Positions 1 through 14,234 of a stretch of DNA of 64,000 nt are shown one piece after another. The stretch spans positions 23,778-87,777 of the forward strand of contig CANTFL010000422.1 in the NCBI GenBank assembly GCA_947650285.1, in the 5' to 3' direction. The position numbers were made by a program, and so were the translations under genes. This DNA is from Hyaloperonospora brassicae. Taxonomy: Eukaryota; Oomycota; Peronosporomycetes; Peronosporales; Peronosporaceae. The notes under the pieces are model-generated. The model was not told the DNA's origin. It saw only the letters and a list, made by a program, of their open reading frames with translations, and did no database searches. Each line of letters opens with the position of its first letter. The first letter of the stretch is position 1.

Positions 1-345
1 TAAACGAACGGTGATTGAATCACCTTCATGCGATTTGAGCGCTTCAGCATATCGCTGACTTCTCTCACGAAAACGACGTCGACCATAATAGCATGATGCT
101 CCGGAGTCGATTAGGATCGACCAATGCTTCTCAAAGCCTTTAAATGTCGCCTCGGTGACTAACAAGCCAGACTTGTATCCACGCTCTGTGCTGGTGGGCA
201 CAGAGCACGGTGAGGCTAAGCCCTGTTTAGCTCTACCTCGTTGAGAAGTGACAGAACTCAGTTCTACCCCAATAGGGCACCCCGCGCCTACTGGGTGTCG
301 ACGCTTCCCCGTGCCCTACCAGGTTACTGGTTGGGGATGGTGTTT
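1..345 (-). pseudogene. Retrotransposon aspartic protease (partial)
   Basis: Minus-strand translation gives a retropepsin-like stretch with the motif ILIDSGAS near positions 85-110; DSGA is the active-site signature of retroviral-type aspartic proteases. It follows gag directly, as in the gag-pro-pol order of Ty3/Gypsy elements, and is cut by the window edge. The homologous stretch at 54.95-55.02 kb has lost the motif (DSGA changed to DSEL), so this copy is the better preserved one. Reading frame continuity with gag is broken by stops. Confidence 0.65.
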
Positions 346-1324
346 CTACCCATAGGATTCGGTTGCTGCTTACACGAAGGACAAGTGGGACACAAATATT
401 TAGTGCTTCCGCACATATAACAGAGTTTCAATTCCTGTCGTTGCTCTGCAACATGAAGCTCCGCTTCACCTCATCTTCAGCATGGCTGAGATCCATCCTG
501 TCGGGCTTACAGTAAGCCGAGGTGCTCGCAGAGGTCTTGCCCTCGCATAGCTTGGGTTGTACCTATTCCAACCAAGTCTGGCCGACTTGAAGTTGTGCTC
601 AGCATTTTGAGCGATACTAACAGCCTCCTCAAAAGTAGATGGATGGATTGGAAACACATCGGTCCTGGCAACGCCACTCCGAAGAACCTCCAAGAAGACA
701 GCCAATTATACTGTCTCCGGGAGAGGGTCGGACTGCAAAGCAGCCATCAGAGTTCTTAACTCTTGGACATAGTCCGTAAACCTATTTATTTGACGGGTAG
801 ACAAGAAGCGTGAACAAACGCGACAGGACTAGTTGGCGGCGAGAAAACTCGCAATTCGTCTAACTTGAGCGAATCTTATGTGGGAAACGCCAAGTCGACC
901 GACGTGCCACACGTCAGAGCCCACACTCTAGCTCTTCCATCGAGCTTGGAGATGGCCAGCGAAACCCGCTGGTACTCCAGTGAGATAAGGCCAGAGTTTA
1001 TGGCCATCTCAATCTCACAGATCCAGAGGGTCACGTTTTCTCCTCCTTCCCGGAGTAATGTTTGACGTTTACTCGAAGGGGACGAGGCTTAGCCTCTTCA
1101 AGTGGCATTGCCACGTAGCATGTCGGCATAGACGACGCTGCTTGGTTTTGAACCTGCCATAGAAGGGCCGTTTCATACTGCATGCAGGTCTCGACTCGTG
1201 CATTTTGCACATCGGGACCTTGTGCAGATAGAAACTCCACAAAATCAGGGCCTACGGAAGCGGTCAGCTTACCAAGCGCGACCTTATGGGCCTCAGAGAG
1301 GTGTGTGGATTGCTCTAATCTCAC
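346..1324 (-). pseudogene. Retrotransposon Gag (capsid and zinc knuckle), broken
   Basis: Pieces at 1031-1324 and 466-705 belong to one Gag protein: an N-terminal part ending in a KHYSGKEEKT-type stretch, a middle capsid part, and HPSTFEEAVSIAQNAEHNF, a segment typical of oomycete Gypsy Gag. Near 372-417 a zinc-knuckle remnant reads CYMCGSTKYLCPTC, where the histidine expected in C-x2-C-x4-H-x4-C is a tyrosine. Frames change between the pieces and several stops occur, so no full-length Gag can be made. The same protein is present, equally decayed, at 55.3-56.3 kb. Confidence 0.75.
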
Positions 1325-1664
1325 AGAGGATCAGTCGTTACCAACTCAGGAGTAGATTGACTACAAGTGCCACCAAGTGTAGCGGAGCTACACAGCTCCT
1401 TAAGTCAGAGGAAGACTTAACGCTCAATGAGCAACTTTGGTTCTATGAACCCGACTCGAAGAGTCGACAGCTCCGAGAGCTAAGGTTTGGTTCAAAGAAC
1501 TCGACTGAAAGAGTCAACAAGCTCAGAGAGCTTACGGTCCCTGTTCCAGGGGGACCAAATAATTCAAAGAATCAAACGAACTGAGTAAACAAGGAATAGC
1601 TGCCTTAACAAGGAGTTGCTACTTCCTTAAGATCTCAAGACGCTTCAGAGACGCACGTGTCTTT

Positions 1665-1910
1665 TGTTGATCACAATGGGAACTAAATTTTTTTTCTTCT
1701 TTTAACCTAAAAGAACACCGTAGAACAAAGTAATTGTCCTACTCACTAATGTTCTAAATAAACCTATTAAAAGATATCGTAATCAATGGTTGACAGACAT
1801 CAGTCTTCAAAAATTGATACTTGTGTTCTAATATTACTTTAGAGGGGTTCCCATCCCTTATGTGTACCACACCTATTGTCGACTATTAGTCGACGTGTAA
1901 CCTCGTTACA
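1665..1910 (-). repeat. 5' LTR of the Gypsy element (left edge uncertain)
   Basis: The right edge is set by the terminal TGTAACGAGG (minus strand) at 1910 and by similarity of 1859-1910 to 49637-49688. The inner edge next to the primer-binding site cannot be placed; 1665 is only where gag-leader similarity to 56.5 kb fades. Confidence 0.45.
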
Positions 1911-4900
1911 CAAAGCATCAAACTCGCGACGATCGTGTAACTTATAGGGCTAAGAGATTGGTATATACAGACGTACCTTCATGTAGCGGATTTAAAAAAA
2001 AACATGGCGCATTTGCCTCGTTACTTATATAAATATTGCTAATATGAAGGGTCAATTGGAACCCCATTTAAAAATTAATCTATGGTAAACTGAGTCGTTA
2101 GCATCTAGCGCTAGTTCTTAACGTGCTCGGTGACACTTATACGCTTCTCGTTCTATTCGTCGCTATAGTGCTGTAGCGAAAGAAAGGATGACAGACGGAG
2201 ACAACATTCTATGGCCTCGGATCGCTCAACCGTCACCTCATCAGCACTATCACCATCACTGTCGTTCGAAATTGTTAAATGCTCTATCGTGTTTGATTTC
2301 CACTCGATCGGCTCGTCGTTATCCGCACCGATGTACTTGTCGACACTGACGCCGCAAGTCGAGCCCTCCATGAGCTGATCGGCTGGTTCCCAACAGATTC
2401 ATCAATGAGTTTGTTTTAGTCGAGCATTAGGATAGGATAGACCATCGTCACATCCTCAACGATATCACTTTTGATCCAGCACTTTCGAATTACTTGCTTG
2501 GGTACCTCCTATCAGCTCAAAATCGCGAAGCGCACAGCCTGTCGGAAATTCAACATTTCGTCGATTCTGGTGTGGATTGCATCTAGGAGTCATCAAACTA
2601 AATTTTTTCTATACCGCGTTTTAAATAAAGGAAGCTAATTAATCATAATTAAACGCGTGAGGAAAATTGCTGGTCAAGAGACCATTCATCCAAACTAACA
2701 TGCTTCGGGCGCTTAAAAAGGATGTGCTGTCAGGTTGGCGGCAATTATTCCAGCTAAACATTGTAGTATCCAGGGGCGGCATAGTGACACGAAGCGTTTC
2801 CAGCAATAAAAGAACTCGTTACCCGTACATCTTGGCGTCGAAAATGCCGGAGGCACTCAGCAAAAGTTGGCCTATTTTGCTACGCAGTCTGTTCGTTAAA
2901 GTAAACAAACTTCATTTTCTTGGTTTTGGCTTTGCAAGAAGCTCGTACTTACTCCGACTTGCCTATGACAACGATCCATCTTCGCGGTGCTGGTCCTGTC
3001 AGCACATTTCGACTGATAAACGACCCTCTTCTGACTTCTTTCCGTTTTGACTGAACGTTGCCAGTGTCTTGTTTGGAGGTGGTCAATTAAAGAGAGCTGA
3101 TTTGTCAACATTATGAATGTACCGTGGTAGCTATCGGCCAATCCGCTCTTGAAGTTCCATTTGATTTACTTTCAGTAGAACGCAATCAATTGTGTTTGCC
3201 TAGCCGTAATGAAACGCCGCTGGATGCCGTGCCAAGTCTTATACTTTTGAAGCTACCCATTCTATAGCCGCGGCTTGTTCTCGCTTGATATTTGAGCAAA
3301 TCTGATTGAGCGACCTTATTTTATTAGTATCTCGTCTATAAAATTTTTGTTACCGTCATTGAGAAGATAGTAGACGAATAAAATTCTAGTTAACTCTCGA
3401 TTGCGCTTTTAACCCGTGTATAGAAACGCATTGTTTGGTGCCTGGCGAATCCGTTCTGCTGACGTTGTACTTATCCAAATGCAAGTTTTTATATAATTTA
3501 GTCTTAAATTGGAGCCAAATTGATGTCCGGTGTGCGTGTGATGTGTATTTAGACCAGACGCTATTGCTTCATTAAGAGAATGGTTTGATTTGTCGACATG
3601 CTCTAGGTAGGAAGGAAGCAAAAGTGCAAATTGGCAGGTATTGCGAGACTATGGAAAGTCCATTTGATAGCAGATTCAGGTGGTTGGTATGCGCTGTTGT
3701 GGTACCTTGTTCCTTCTGTCGATTATATAGAGTCAGCAAACGAAGCCAAGTGACGCAGCTTAATGCGGGACACGGAGTTCCTCAAATTAAATTTTTTCCC
3801 TCGATGAGGACCCTCATGTAGAGGTATGACTGTGTGCCTGATTTGATGGAAATCAATGTTGAAGATCGAAGGCATTTATTTGTATAAAAAGCTCGCCGAT
3901 CGCTACAGCAGAGCGTATAAGTATTAATTGTTGCATCATGCATGTGGCGATATCTACCAGCGCTTCTGTTACTACCATAGAGATATGACGGTGAGACTTT
4001 GTAATTCATTCTTACACAAGCGATGAAAAAAGTTTGACAGTCAGACACTGTTCGAATGTGAAAGACATGAAGGTCGAGATCATATGAGCGCTGCCTGTAG
4101 TTTATCATCTCACACGAATAGCTTAAATTTGCAATGTACTAGTACACACTTGCAGGTGTACCACTTCAATATATCCTTACTTCCCGTCTCTTTACTGTCG
4201 ATCATTACAAAAACGATGTTTATCGTGATTCTTATTAATTTACAGCGTCACTGGTCGAGCGAAATAGAAATTGCTTAATATTTGACGTGTCAATATACGT
4301 ACCACTTTCCGCTATATAGGAATGTATGAAGATGTAATTGCTGACAGGTTATAGAAGCTCGAATTAAAGACTGCAAAACACACGACAGGTAAAGGAAAGC
4401 CTCACCTGATTGGCTAACAAGTTGTCAGGTAAGATCAAGATGTGACAGCTTGACATATGGGATTGGCGAGGAATATCGTCATGCCGGAGTTCAATCGGAT
4501 ATGATAGATGAGACGAAGACATACGGACGTCATATGGGAACAGGGTCGACATACAATGATGGGCACACTGGATGAGTGCCAGGTGTAACATTCCTAGGTC
4601 AAGTTTCAGTACTAATCATCAACTGGATATGGTAAAGTTACAAACGAAGGGTAATTAACGCTCAATAACTTTTTTGTAGGTCCTACTTCTACTGCACAGG
4701 TGCAACTGCGTCAGACAAGCTAACTTCTTCTGACCTGATGTTGCTGTTAGATTGTTTTTACTATACCATCGAAAAGGTAGAGAAAGTTCGCACATGGCAG
4801 TTTGCATACATAGTTTTGACGCAGCAAGAGCAATGTCAAGAGGCTGAATATGAACTGTGTAAACAAGGCGAAACTAAGTAAACGTGTGACCATCATTACA

Positions 4901-7900
4901 CGCCTGACTTCATTGACACTATATTAGGCGACGCATAAACTAGAAGAACTGTGATTGAAAGTGCCTGCTATTTTATAGGCTTCTGAGTAGTTGAACAAAT
5001 GTATATCTAAACTACTTACAGTATCCCCAAAGCATACGCTTATTGTGTTACTACAGGATTCCAAAAAGGAGTTTCTAAATGGTAAAGAAAACTGCGCAAT
5101 CTTTATCAGTGTCTGCCCGACATATTACATTCTTCATTGTTGTGAACCGCTAGTCTCTATCGTCGATTTATTTGTGACGCTTCGGCTTTCGAATGCATTC
5201 CGAAACCTTGATGCGCCTCGGGGTTCGGCGCCAAAATGAGTACGTTAAAATAAACAACGTTAATATGATGCTAAGAGCCACTTAGTCTAAGTAAAGTGGA
5301 GTTGCCACATATATTTTCTAAAAACAATTGTAATTAAAGAGCTATTGGTTCTTATAACAAGCTGCAAGTCAACGAGTTAAGGATTCAGCGAGTCAACGAG
5401 TTAACAAAGTGTTAGAAATGCGACATAACTTCTTAAGTATTTCTGGAAAATGTAATTCAATGAGTTTACTATCCCACAGAGATCGTCGTTTTGGCTCAAG
5501 GGGATTAAAGGTTGGTGCATCGAAGCAAGAAGTGCTCAATATTGCCTTAGTAAGACCTCAAACTTCTATGATCAAAGACGCATCAACGACAAACAAGTTT
5601 CATATGAGTTAAAATGTGGAATACTGAATATTCAATTTGAAACACGTCGATTCAATGCTATCTTAGCACTAGTATGCAATGTTTTATTCTAATAAAAGTT
5701 AACCTGAAAGTATCTATTGGGTGGCTTAAGCGCCTAAGCCCCAGCGAACTTACTTCGTTCGACATTGATAATCGGTGCACCACAGTGTAACGATGACACG
5801 CATATGTAGTACAATTATGGTATCCCATATCAAAGTCGACATTTTTGACCTTTTTAGGAATCCGCAAATTAGGATCAACACCCACGAAGTTATTGTTCGA
5901 CGATTATAGGCGCGCCTCTTTTCGTCCAAACAAACATGTAAAGAGAAGAGAAAATTTCAATGTTGGTCTTGTCGACAGAAGTTTTTTTACTTATATCAGT
6001 TATGAATAAAATTTATGATTTTAGAGTTGGCACAGCTCTTTTGGCATCGCATTCTACGCCAGTATATGCGATTAGTTTATCTTAAGTTTAAGTTGGACTG
6101 AGAGTTGCGTAAACGACAGCCATACATTATTTTTGCTGAGTATATCTCACTCTATGTGGATGGTTTAACAAGCTGAAAGTGTTGGTCTTTCACAGATCTG
6201 TATGGAAAAGTCACACCTTTTAGCTTCCGTCTAGGCTTACCGCTGAGTTGTGTTCCAATCAGCATGCTCGTTTTGCTAAGTGAAGCGGTCCAAAGTCAAT
6301 GAAAAAAATATAAGCGCGAAAGAAACGTTTCGCCTCCTCTTTACCAGAGCAAGATGAAGGGCAGCTACAAGCCGATAAGACATCTCGAACTGGTGTAGCG
6401 CACTACTACGGCATATAGTCAGACAACATATTTTAGGCTTGAAGAGTCATCTCCTGCGTAGAAGTTAGCACTACATCCTGGTAGAGTGGAAAAGAGTTAT
6501 AGATGGATGTGTCTCAGCCTAATGTGATTTCATATTTGTACACCGAATGGTCCCAATATCGATCAAACATACGGTTATCAGGGATAATGCGCTAAAATTC
6601 GTAGATTATTAGTATAAATCATTATTGGTTTGTAAATAGGCAAAAAGTTATTACCATCAAAATGAAGATACATTCATTGTCATTCTATGGCATGGACAGA
6701 TATATAACGATATTGAGAATTTCAAGTCGCCACGAACATTGCATCTTAACCATTGCCAGTTGTGGAAAAGCAGCAATGATTTCGTTACGACGTCGGTTTT
6801 AACTTTGTCGCACTTATATCATTTACTTTTCCGAAAAGTAAACCTCATTTGGTACTATATTTTGCACAGATGATGTATTCAGACGCTCTTCCAACTTAAA
6901 ACTTCTACATCAAATAGTCGGTACAATGTTGACGTCCTCTTTAGCTGTGTACGAGCACGTTATAAGGTTTTCCTTTGCCTAAATCATATGAATGCCTAAA
7001 GATCTATGTAAGCGACGCTAATTCTAAATTCATAGGTAAATACGATCAGCCTTCATGCACGGCAAACTGATCTCTTTACATTTTCAGATCGAGTGGGACA
7101 ACTTTGAAAGAGTATATATTACCATCATAGCATAAATTCGTCGTAGTGACATATATGAGACTTTGCTGATGCTCTATATCATTCAACATCGCGTATTTAT
7201 TATCTCGTTTTTCAGAATTATGCGTTGACATGTAAAAGAAAAACTTATCGAAGCAACATCTCGCACATGTTGACAAATAAAAAAGTAGATTACATGTTTT
7301 AAATAATTACCACGCTTGATCATCGTCTCGCTAAATTGATCGATACCGATAACATGTGGTGCACCATATCATCTTTTACGTGCACCACAAGATGAAAACA
7401 ATAAATTACAGCGCCAGAACCAAGAAATGACGAACAGCGTATACTATGCGTTACAAAGTATTGATGCTCAGGAGTGTATTAGAAAAGCAGATATACTACA
7501 TCATTGACATCCATTGGAATTGTTAGCAATTCGAAATCTATGAAGCATTTGCGCTTGTTTATTACTATCGGATAACCCAATTACATTCTTTGATCTCTTC
7601 TTTTAACACCATACGGTTCTAAAGACGTGCGTATCTTGACACATGATACACAAGATTTGTAATGCAAATATTAGTCATCTGATTACGCGCAAGTGTCCTA
7701 ATATGCTAAGATCGCATTAAAATACAGCGCGAGTCGATCGGTTCAAGCGTATGATATAAATTAGGAGGTTCAACACGTTTCTGAGCTTTCATTCGCAATA
7801 ATTTCCAGTTTAAATATCACTATTGCATCTATCTTCGCATCATCCATACTGCAATAACCAGAATGACAACAAAACCTCTTCCAGGATTAGCAAATAATTT

Positions 7901-9597
7901 TGTGATGGCCGCAATACTGCGCGAAAAGCGAAATTTTAAGTGTGCGTATTATTCTATGTAAATGGGCCCCGATCTGACGACACGTCACTTGGATTTTACT
8001 ATCTACTGCAAAATTGGTGAAAGACGAATGTCTTTGCCGTAGATGGTGGACGACATTCGAAGTATTGGTAGAGCAAATGACGACGACATGGGCGTTGACA
8101 CTGCCACCAATGGTATTTCCATCAACGGTGACATTGCTTCTAAGATGACGGCGTCCAAAAGTCTTGGTATTGCGATCCGGATACGATGAATTCCCCCACA
8201 AGAATTGGCATAAAATTCACCTTTATACGTATTACATTTGTATTTTTGTATTCATGTTACATACATTATCCATATGAATGAATTGTAAGGTGTCGTGTCA
8301 TAAATAAGTTGTGCACCCGTACCCAGTATTTTCTCTTCCATGATTTTCCATGCATAAAAATCTGCAAGAACCTACCAGTACGATTTGCATACGATACGCT
8401 AGTTTGTTTGAGCAACGATGTATTTGAAACGAAATTGGTGCTTTTGGTACAAATAAATACATGCAATCATATGAAATCTATTTGAGACCGAATGTTATCC
8501 GTCCCGAAGAGGCATATTGAACGATTTATATCGAAAGGTTAATCGCTTGTATTGCGCACTAAATGTATTGGCGGAATTACCGATAATTTATAGGTGCAAT
8601 GCAGTGGCCTTTGGCCATACTAATTTTCAAACAAATGTTATCGTTTAGGAGACAGACTGCAAATGGTATATGCACGAAGAAATGTGAATTGTAATGAAAG
8701 GGTTAAAAGACATTCCGTAATGTGATATGGAACACCTTTATAGTAAAGTTTAAAGTAATCTAATGCAGTCAGTAAACGTCCTCAATATAGAGGAACATCA
8801 CAAATACAATTTGCTGATACTTAAATTACTACACAGGCCTGGCCCATTTCTACAAAAGTATGCTTCCGTTAATATGTCGCGTACAAAATTGACCGAGCTG
8901 TCACTTTGTACGGCGACATATCCATCACGTTGAATTGGCAAAGTAATCATATTAATATAATCGTAGCAGAGGCAAATATATATCTGCTCTTAATCTTGAG
9001 AAAATATCTTTCTCGATTGTATAATGAACAGCTAGACAGACGTTTAGATCAGCCAAAACGATTGTCGGCCATGTGGGCTATGCGCTATTACCAGCGAGCT
9101 GATCGTCAACAATATGTGTATCCACATTGGTCTCAGTAAGGAGAATATTTGTTAATTACTGATTATGTACATAACCTTATCATTATAATACAGGTCACCT
9201 ATACATACTAAGAAGCGTTCCTCTTTTACATAATAAGAAGTATTGTCGCTTAAGAATTTTAGGCTCCCTCGCACAAACGCGTGAGCGCATTGCGATACCC
9301 GTCATCATTCGATAAGTAAATATACCATGTAAGGGAATGAACTTGTCTACCAGGTGTTGTTTATGCTTTGTCTAATCATTTTACAAAAAAAACGTATGTG
9401 AATATATAATAAAGATGGTTGTCAAGTTTCGCGAGAAGGATTCGTCCCTTCGCACGATACGCCCAACCAGCTTTCGAAAAGAAAGTGTGTTTGCTGTTGT
9501 AACATTTTCAAAAGCCAAAGTGCTCTCTCAAGGCAGAAGATCCGATTATTTGCATATTTAGAAGCGATGCTGAAATATATTTTAGATATAAACATAA
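1911..9597. other. AT-rich DNA, no gene recognised
   Basis: About 7.7 kb with only short ORFs in both strands, none with recognisable domain, signal peptide or codon pattern. No tandem array or transposase relic was seen. A small inverted repeat (GTGGTGCACC / GTGCACCAC) lies near 7354-7388. It may be old, unrecognisable repeat DNA. Confidence 0.5.
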
Positions 9598-10281
9598 ACA
9601 CCAATTTTGATTTTCTTGTAGTAGGACGGACCAGTTCGCAGTTATATGTGCGATTGAGAATTGATTTGATTAATTGGAATGGAAGGCGTAGAAATACACT
9701 TACTTGTAGTAAAGTCGCGGGCGAGAGCCATAAACAAGCTTTACATACCTCAATTTTTCAAAATCCGAAATTGTGGTAATACTTCTTCGTCATTCCTGTA
9801 TTTACAAGTAATGCTACTGACTTCTCAACACATATGCGTCATAACTACAGCTTAGTATGTATATATTCGCAAAACACTTTCAAAGGACACTCCATTTTCA
9901 GATGTGCGTAGAGCATAACGACGCTATTGAACTTCTACACATCGAAAAGGACGCGAGGAAGGTGGCATGTGTTATGTGGACGGATGTGTCACATCCTAAG
10001 ATCTCGAACTTAGCTACAAGATCCACTTGTGTTAAAATCGTGAGTGGATATGGGTATCTTCAGATACACACGCTGAAGCTTCCACATGCTGAGTCTACAC
10101 TCATGTCGAGCTCGTCGTATTGAAGTAGAGTAAGCGTTACGTGAATGCGGTTACGCTCAATCCTAACGATACATCTGACTATATCGTGTGTAAGCGCATT
10201 AAAGAGCTCACACACATCATGTTATGCTCTTCAACGATCTTGTGGATAAATTTGACATTACCCGTCTCTTCCACCTGATAC

Positions 10282-10497
10282 GTGGACGCTCAACCAACGA
10301 ACATATGTGGCCGAACGAATAACGTTAGCTTGAGACAGGACCACGTCAACTCGACGTCCTATCGTTTATCTATACAACAGGAAATACGAGATCTTGAGAA
10401 CGTGGTTTACGGAACGTTGAGAGCGAGAAATATTGCTCCCATATCACAGGATATTGAAAAGACAAAATCGCTGCGAGGAGACACGGCGATAATCTAA
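10282..10497 (+). other. 71-aa ORF in palindrome A arm, function unknown
   Basis: The ORF is repeated at 15103-15318 on minus with one residue changed. The matching DNA in palindrome B (about 33765-33890) stays open for about 40 codons and keeps pieces such as QDHVN and LRARN, with no indel until near the end. That hints at past coding, but the rest of the arms diverge through many indels, so a protein is not established. No domain recognised. Confidence 0.2.
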
Positions 10498-10897
10498 TGA
10501 TTGCATCATGCGAATATCTCATAAGGGTGTCAGTGACGACCATCTTCTACCATGGAAGTGCATATATGCATGGTAAGACGATGTTTCGACATCTCAATAG
10601 CTTAGAGACCGTACAAAAGTTGTGTCATTTTGATTAAAGTACCATTCTGGTGTACAACATAAAATCAAACTGCAGGTCTCTTGATGGGACTTCCTCTCAT
10701 CATACTTGCTTCGTGCTTCGCCGTGGTGGTTAAGCACATTAATCCCCTTTGAGATCGGTTTGACAAAAATATGTCACTTCGTGATCTAGTCGGCTATGGG
10801 GCGTCGAGCAACCTTGGTCATATTTGATTCCTATCTGTATGCTAATTATCTTGCTGCCAGTCACTACAGTACCAAGTTTCCTTTTACGATTAGCATC

Positions 10898-11165
10898 TGT
10901 CGGAAGTTGATATTTCGGCTGTAGCCGGGTACTGAAAACACGCCGGTGGATTTTGCTAGGCAGTGCTAATTTAGTATTTAGGTGAGGTAGTTCTAGAAGG
11001 TTTTAAGGCATAGGTAAACGTGTGGCTGCGGCCTCTGCCGCAGTCCTGAGGCAGCTCACGTTGTGATTGGTAAGCCACTAAATAGGGCCCCAGCGGGGGG
11101 CCGAAACGCGTCTGGCACGCGTCCGAATACAAGGCATTTTGTTATTTGTTCGTTTGTTTCCTAAA
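10898..11165. repeat. Solo LTR (268 bp) nested in palindrome A left arm
   Basis: It starts TGTCGGAA and ends TTCCTAAA (imperfect terminal inverted repeat) and is flanked by the 5-bp target duplication GCATC at 10893-10897 and 11166-11170. Removing it makes the arm align without a gap to palindrome B, which therefore shows the empty site. GC-richer than its surroundings. The size and ends suggest a Copia- or Gypsy-type solo LTR; the superfamily is not decided here. Confidence 0.85.
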
Positions 11166-11365
11166 GCATCATGATCAACAGTTATGAACCTATGATAGTC
11201 TCAAGTAAGTTAAGGTCAATGATACTTTAAGGAGATTAATTATACATCGTGCAGTAGTAGCTTCCGTAACAGTGATAAAACGCGCAGCAGGAATTTGCGG
11301 TGCGATTGATTTTAGCTGTGCGATAATGAAGCCACGTACTTGATCTGCATGACAAATCGGATGCG

Positions 11366-14234
11366 TCCTAGCATTACAACGGTATATATTGTCGTGTCTC
11401 ATGGTGGAGCACGTTCAAACCGTGTAGATGTCAATTTCATGTTTCATCAACTAAACATTAAGCAATTTCTTAGAGTGCCTAAAAGCAAGGCGTGATTTTA
11501 CCATCGCATGGGATGGACTCATATGGAAAGATATCGCTAGTAGATTCGCACAACCATTTAAATGTGGTGGATAGCCGCGCGAAACACAAATGTGCAGGTT
11601 TTTCGGGCAAATATACAGCCCCTGTCCGTGTAGTCGATAAGATCATTTGATCTAGGACTCCATAAGCCTATGGGTTATAATGTCTAGAAGACAATTGAGC
11701 CATAATTTGTCACGGCAACATGACCATCCGGTCACCAGTGACGGGTCTATAATTATAATGTAATTGTAATGCATGAAGCACACTACTCTAATTGAATATT
11801 ATCAAATAATAAACGATGAATAAATTTATGAAGTATGCTTGCAAGAAAGCAACCGATGGGTGATTGATCTTTAGTTAAATATAAAATATGTAGATGTGTG
11901 GATATATATCGAATTAGCAGTGTGCGAGTAGGTACAAATCGTACAAGAAGTCGACTTAGTAGATCATTTGGACAAGGATGAGATTACGAGAAAAATATTG
12001 CGCGAATAGAGTGGTGATACATTATAGATAGTCATTGCGCGTAACATTGAGCTGATTCTATGTTAGTATTTGGTCAAAAACGGTTAGCTTAAAGTAAAAG
12101 AGGTATAAATAGCTTATCGATGGAGTAAATGTGGTTTGTAAGATACTTTGACTGCGCAAAATATGTAGATTCTAATATTGGCCTTCGTACAATCATCTAT
12201 GAAGGTTTTTAAATTTGAAAATGTTTGACATCATCTATTGAGAGACGTCCATAGAAATGCATGAACTATTCCTAGAATCTGAATAATATCCGGGTCTAAA
12301 ATTATATACTAGAAGCATTGGTTAGTAACATGTGATCAGAAAAATTGATACTTAAGGAATCATCTGATGAATTTGAGAGAGTTTGCATACCCACGCATCT
12401 TATAAATAAGCTCAAAGTTACGGGATGCGTCTTGCGCATTACAATAAGAAAATACTGCAAATGTAGCGTCCCCGACGACATACAATATATTCAATGACAT
12501 CATGATTGATAATTTATGGATGAACTCTATATACTATTGTTTCCGTATACAATATCTGATTATACTCACACCATGGTGCGTCAAAGTGAATCTCGTACTC
12601 ATCATTATATAAAATTAGCTACAGGGACAATCAGTTTTTAGCGGTCGGTTGTGAGATTCGTAATGTCTCAGGTTCTTTCAACGAGTCTATTTCTCATTTC
12701 TCATTCGTCAAGACAAATGATCCTCTAATATTTATCACCGATAATAGATCCAGGAGCTACGATGACGCGATGGGATCGTTTTCATTTTAATACACATGCT
12801 ACAAACGTTGATCAAGGAATAAGCTAGTGACATAAATATTCGATTTAAGAAACCTATGGTATAGCGTTAGGACGGATGAGACCCTTGATGATATGGAGTA
12901 GACATGACTATGAATGAAAGCTTATAATATCATCTGCATTTTGTGGCGATTGGTTCCATTCTGCGCGATATGCATTTGACTGTTTTTTAATTAGAAGTGA
13001 TATCAAGCCAAAGATCGCTTATGTGACTGTTCAAATTTGAGTATTGCACTTGGCTATACGTGACAAGCTTGCGTCCAGTTGCATTCTGTTGCCTTTAAAG
13101 TTCATTCTTGAGCCTAACTCCATTATTACAAAGGCGATGTATGTGAACCGATGTGGCCGAAGCCCTTGACCATCGAAAAGTCATGGGTCTGTCCGAAAGA
13201 GATATGATCATCGATTTTCGAATTTTTCTAACACTTTTTGTAATTTCAAATAAACTTAATAGATAAGAGTTTATGTTAATGTCTTCACTTTATCACAAAC
13301 AGGCCGCTTAATTCACCATACTTGTGATGCAAAAAATACTGCATCTCTACGGTACGACTCGCGAGGTACACTGAAGGTTAAAAGGTTTAGTAATTGCAAG
13401 ATCGACAGTATCTCTCTGCATTTTGACTCGTGAGGTAGAATGAAGGATGTAGTATCTGTATTATTAGCATAATCTGGGCTTATAGGAGATCTTAGTTGCT
13501 TTCCACGGTCGTGGATCGCCCAATATAATTGTGATCGCGACGGTATGATAAGCCGCAATTTAATAAAAGTAACGAAAGCTTCTTATTATCCTGAATAATG
13601 TCAATGCTTATCGACCAATTAGAGCACTAAATATGATGCATCGCGACATCTGGAGGATGTGATACCGTTAATTTGCTTTGCGATATATCTAATGCAGTAT
13701 AAAACCAATCTAGATATTTAGTCGGTTATTTATTAAAACCTTAACGTACTTGACCTAGAATCCAGGACATAATAGGTGATATATTTTTATTAAATAGAAC
13801 AATGGCGAATGTTTGCTCAATAAATCACTCGATCCCACTCGATAGTATACAATTATCTCTTTGTTCTTGTTGTAAATTGTAATATCATTACGAATATTCA
13901 TTCAACATTCAGCTCCCCTATTACCATATTAGCGCAGATAGGGGGGTGATTTAAAATGTCCTCAGTTGGTATCGCAGGATAGAACAATATCAATTTTAGT
14001 AGAAGAAGCCGCTGACGAGATCCCCGGCGAACGAACAAAACGTGTCTATTCCGATTTGACAACGATATATAATTCCGTTTATTATTTTTCTCTAAGTGTA
14101 TAAGAAAGAATAAATACAAGGTCGTTACGACATTGGCAAGATGTACGTTTGATGAACAAACAATTAACATCGCTACAATAGAGTGTTACTCCACCATACA
14201 ACACACACTTATATGCGCGGATGTGCATCAAAGG
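11366..14234. other. Spacer of palindrome A, AT-rich, no gene seen
   Basis: 2.9 kb between the arms. No recognised protein. Its edges keep weak similarity to the arm ends of palindrome B (for example near 14155-14180 against 34570-34600). A diverged pair of about 29 bp (CGACTCGCGAGGTACACTGA and TGACTCGTGAGGTAGAATGA) lies at about 13355-13380 and 13420-13450. Confidence 0.5.

Larger units (their letters stand above)
1..1910 (-). mobile_element. Ty3/Gypsy retrotransposon, 5' part (runs off the window)
   Basis: Read on the minus strand from 1910 downward this holds an LTR end, an untranslated leader, gag and the start of the protease; the rest of pol would lie left of base 1. Its gag/protease DNA aligns along its whole length with 54.9-56.5 kb, so the two are members of one family. 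The outer LTR end on the minus strand starts TGTAACGAGGTTACACG and shares about 50 bp with the LTR end at 49637-49688. Several stops and frameshifts break gag, so the copy is probably dead. Confidence 0.8.
9598..11365 (+). repeat. Palindrome A, left arm
   Basis: This 1.77-kb stretch is repeated, inverted, at 14235-16002 with very few differences (matching positions sum to 25600). Weaker similarity continues inward past 11365 to about 11415. The arm is homologous to the arms of palindrome B (33406-34608), strongly diverged but colinear, including short blocks such as CATCGAAAAGGACGCGA and GTTGAGAGCGAGAAA. It holds a nested solo LTR at 10898-11165 that B lacks. Short ORFs lie inside (9857-10123, 10282-10497 on plus; 11190-11402 on minus) but none is recognised. 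Confidence 0.9.

Noticed and set aside
9857..10123. 88-aa ORF in palindrome A arms as a gene
   Set aside because: The matching DNA of palindrome B has several indels that break the frame, so there is no sign of coding constraint.
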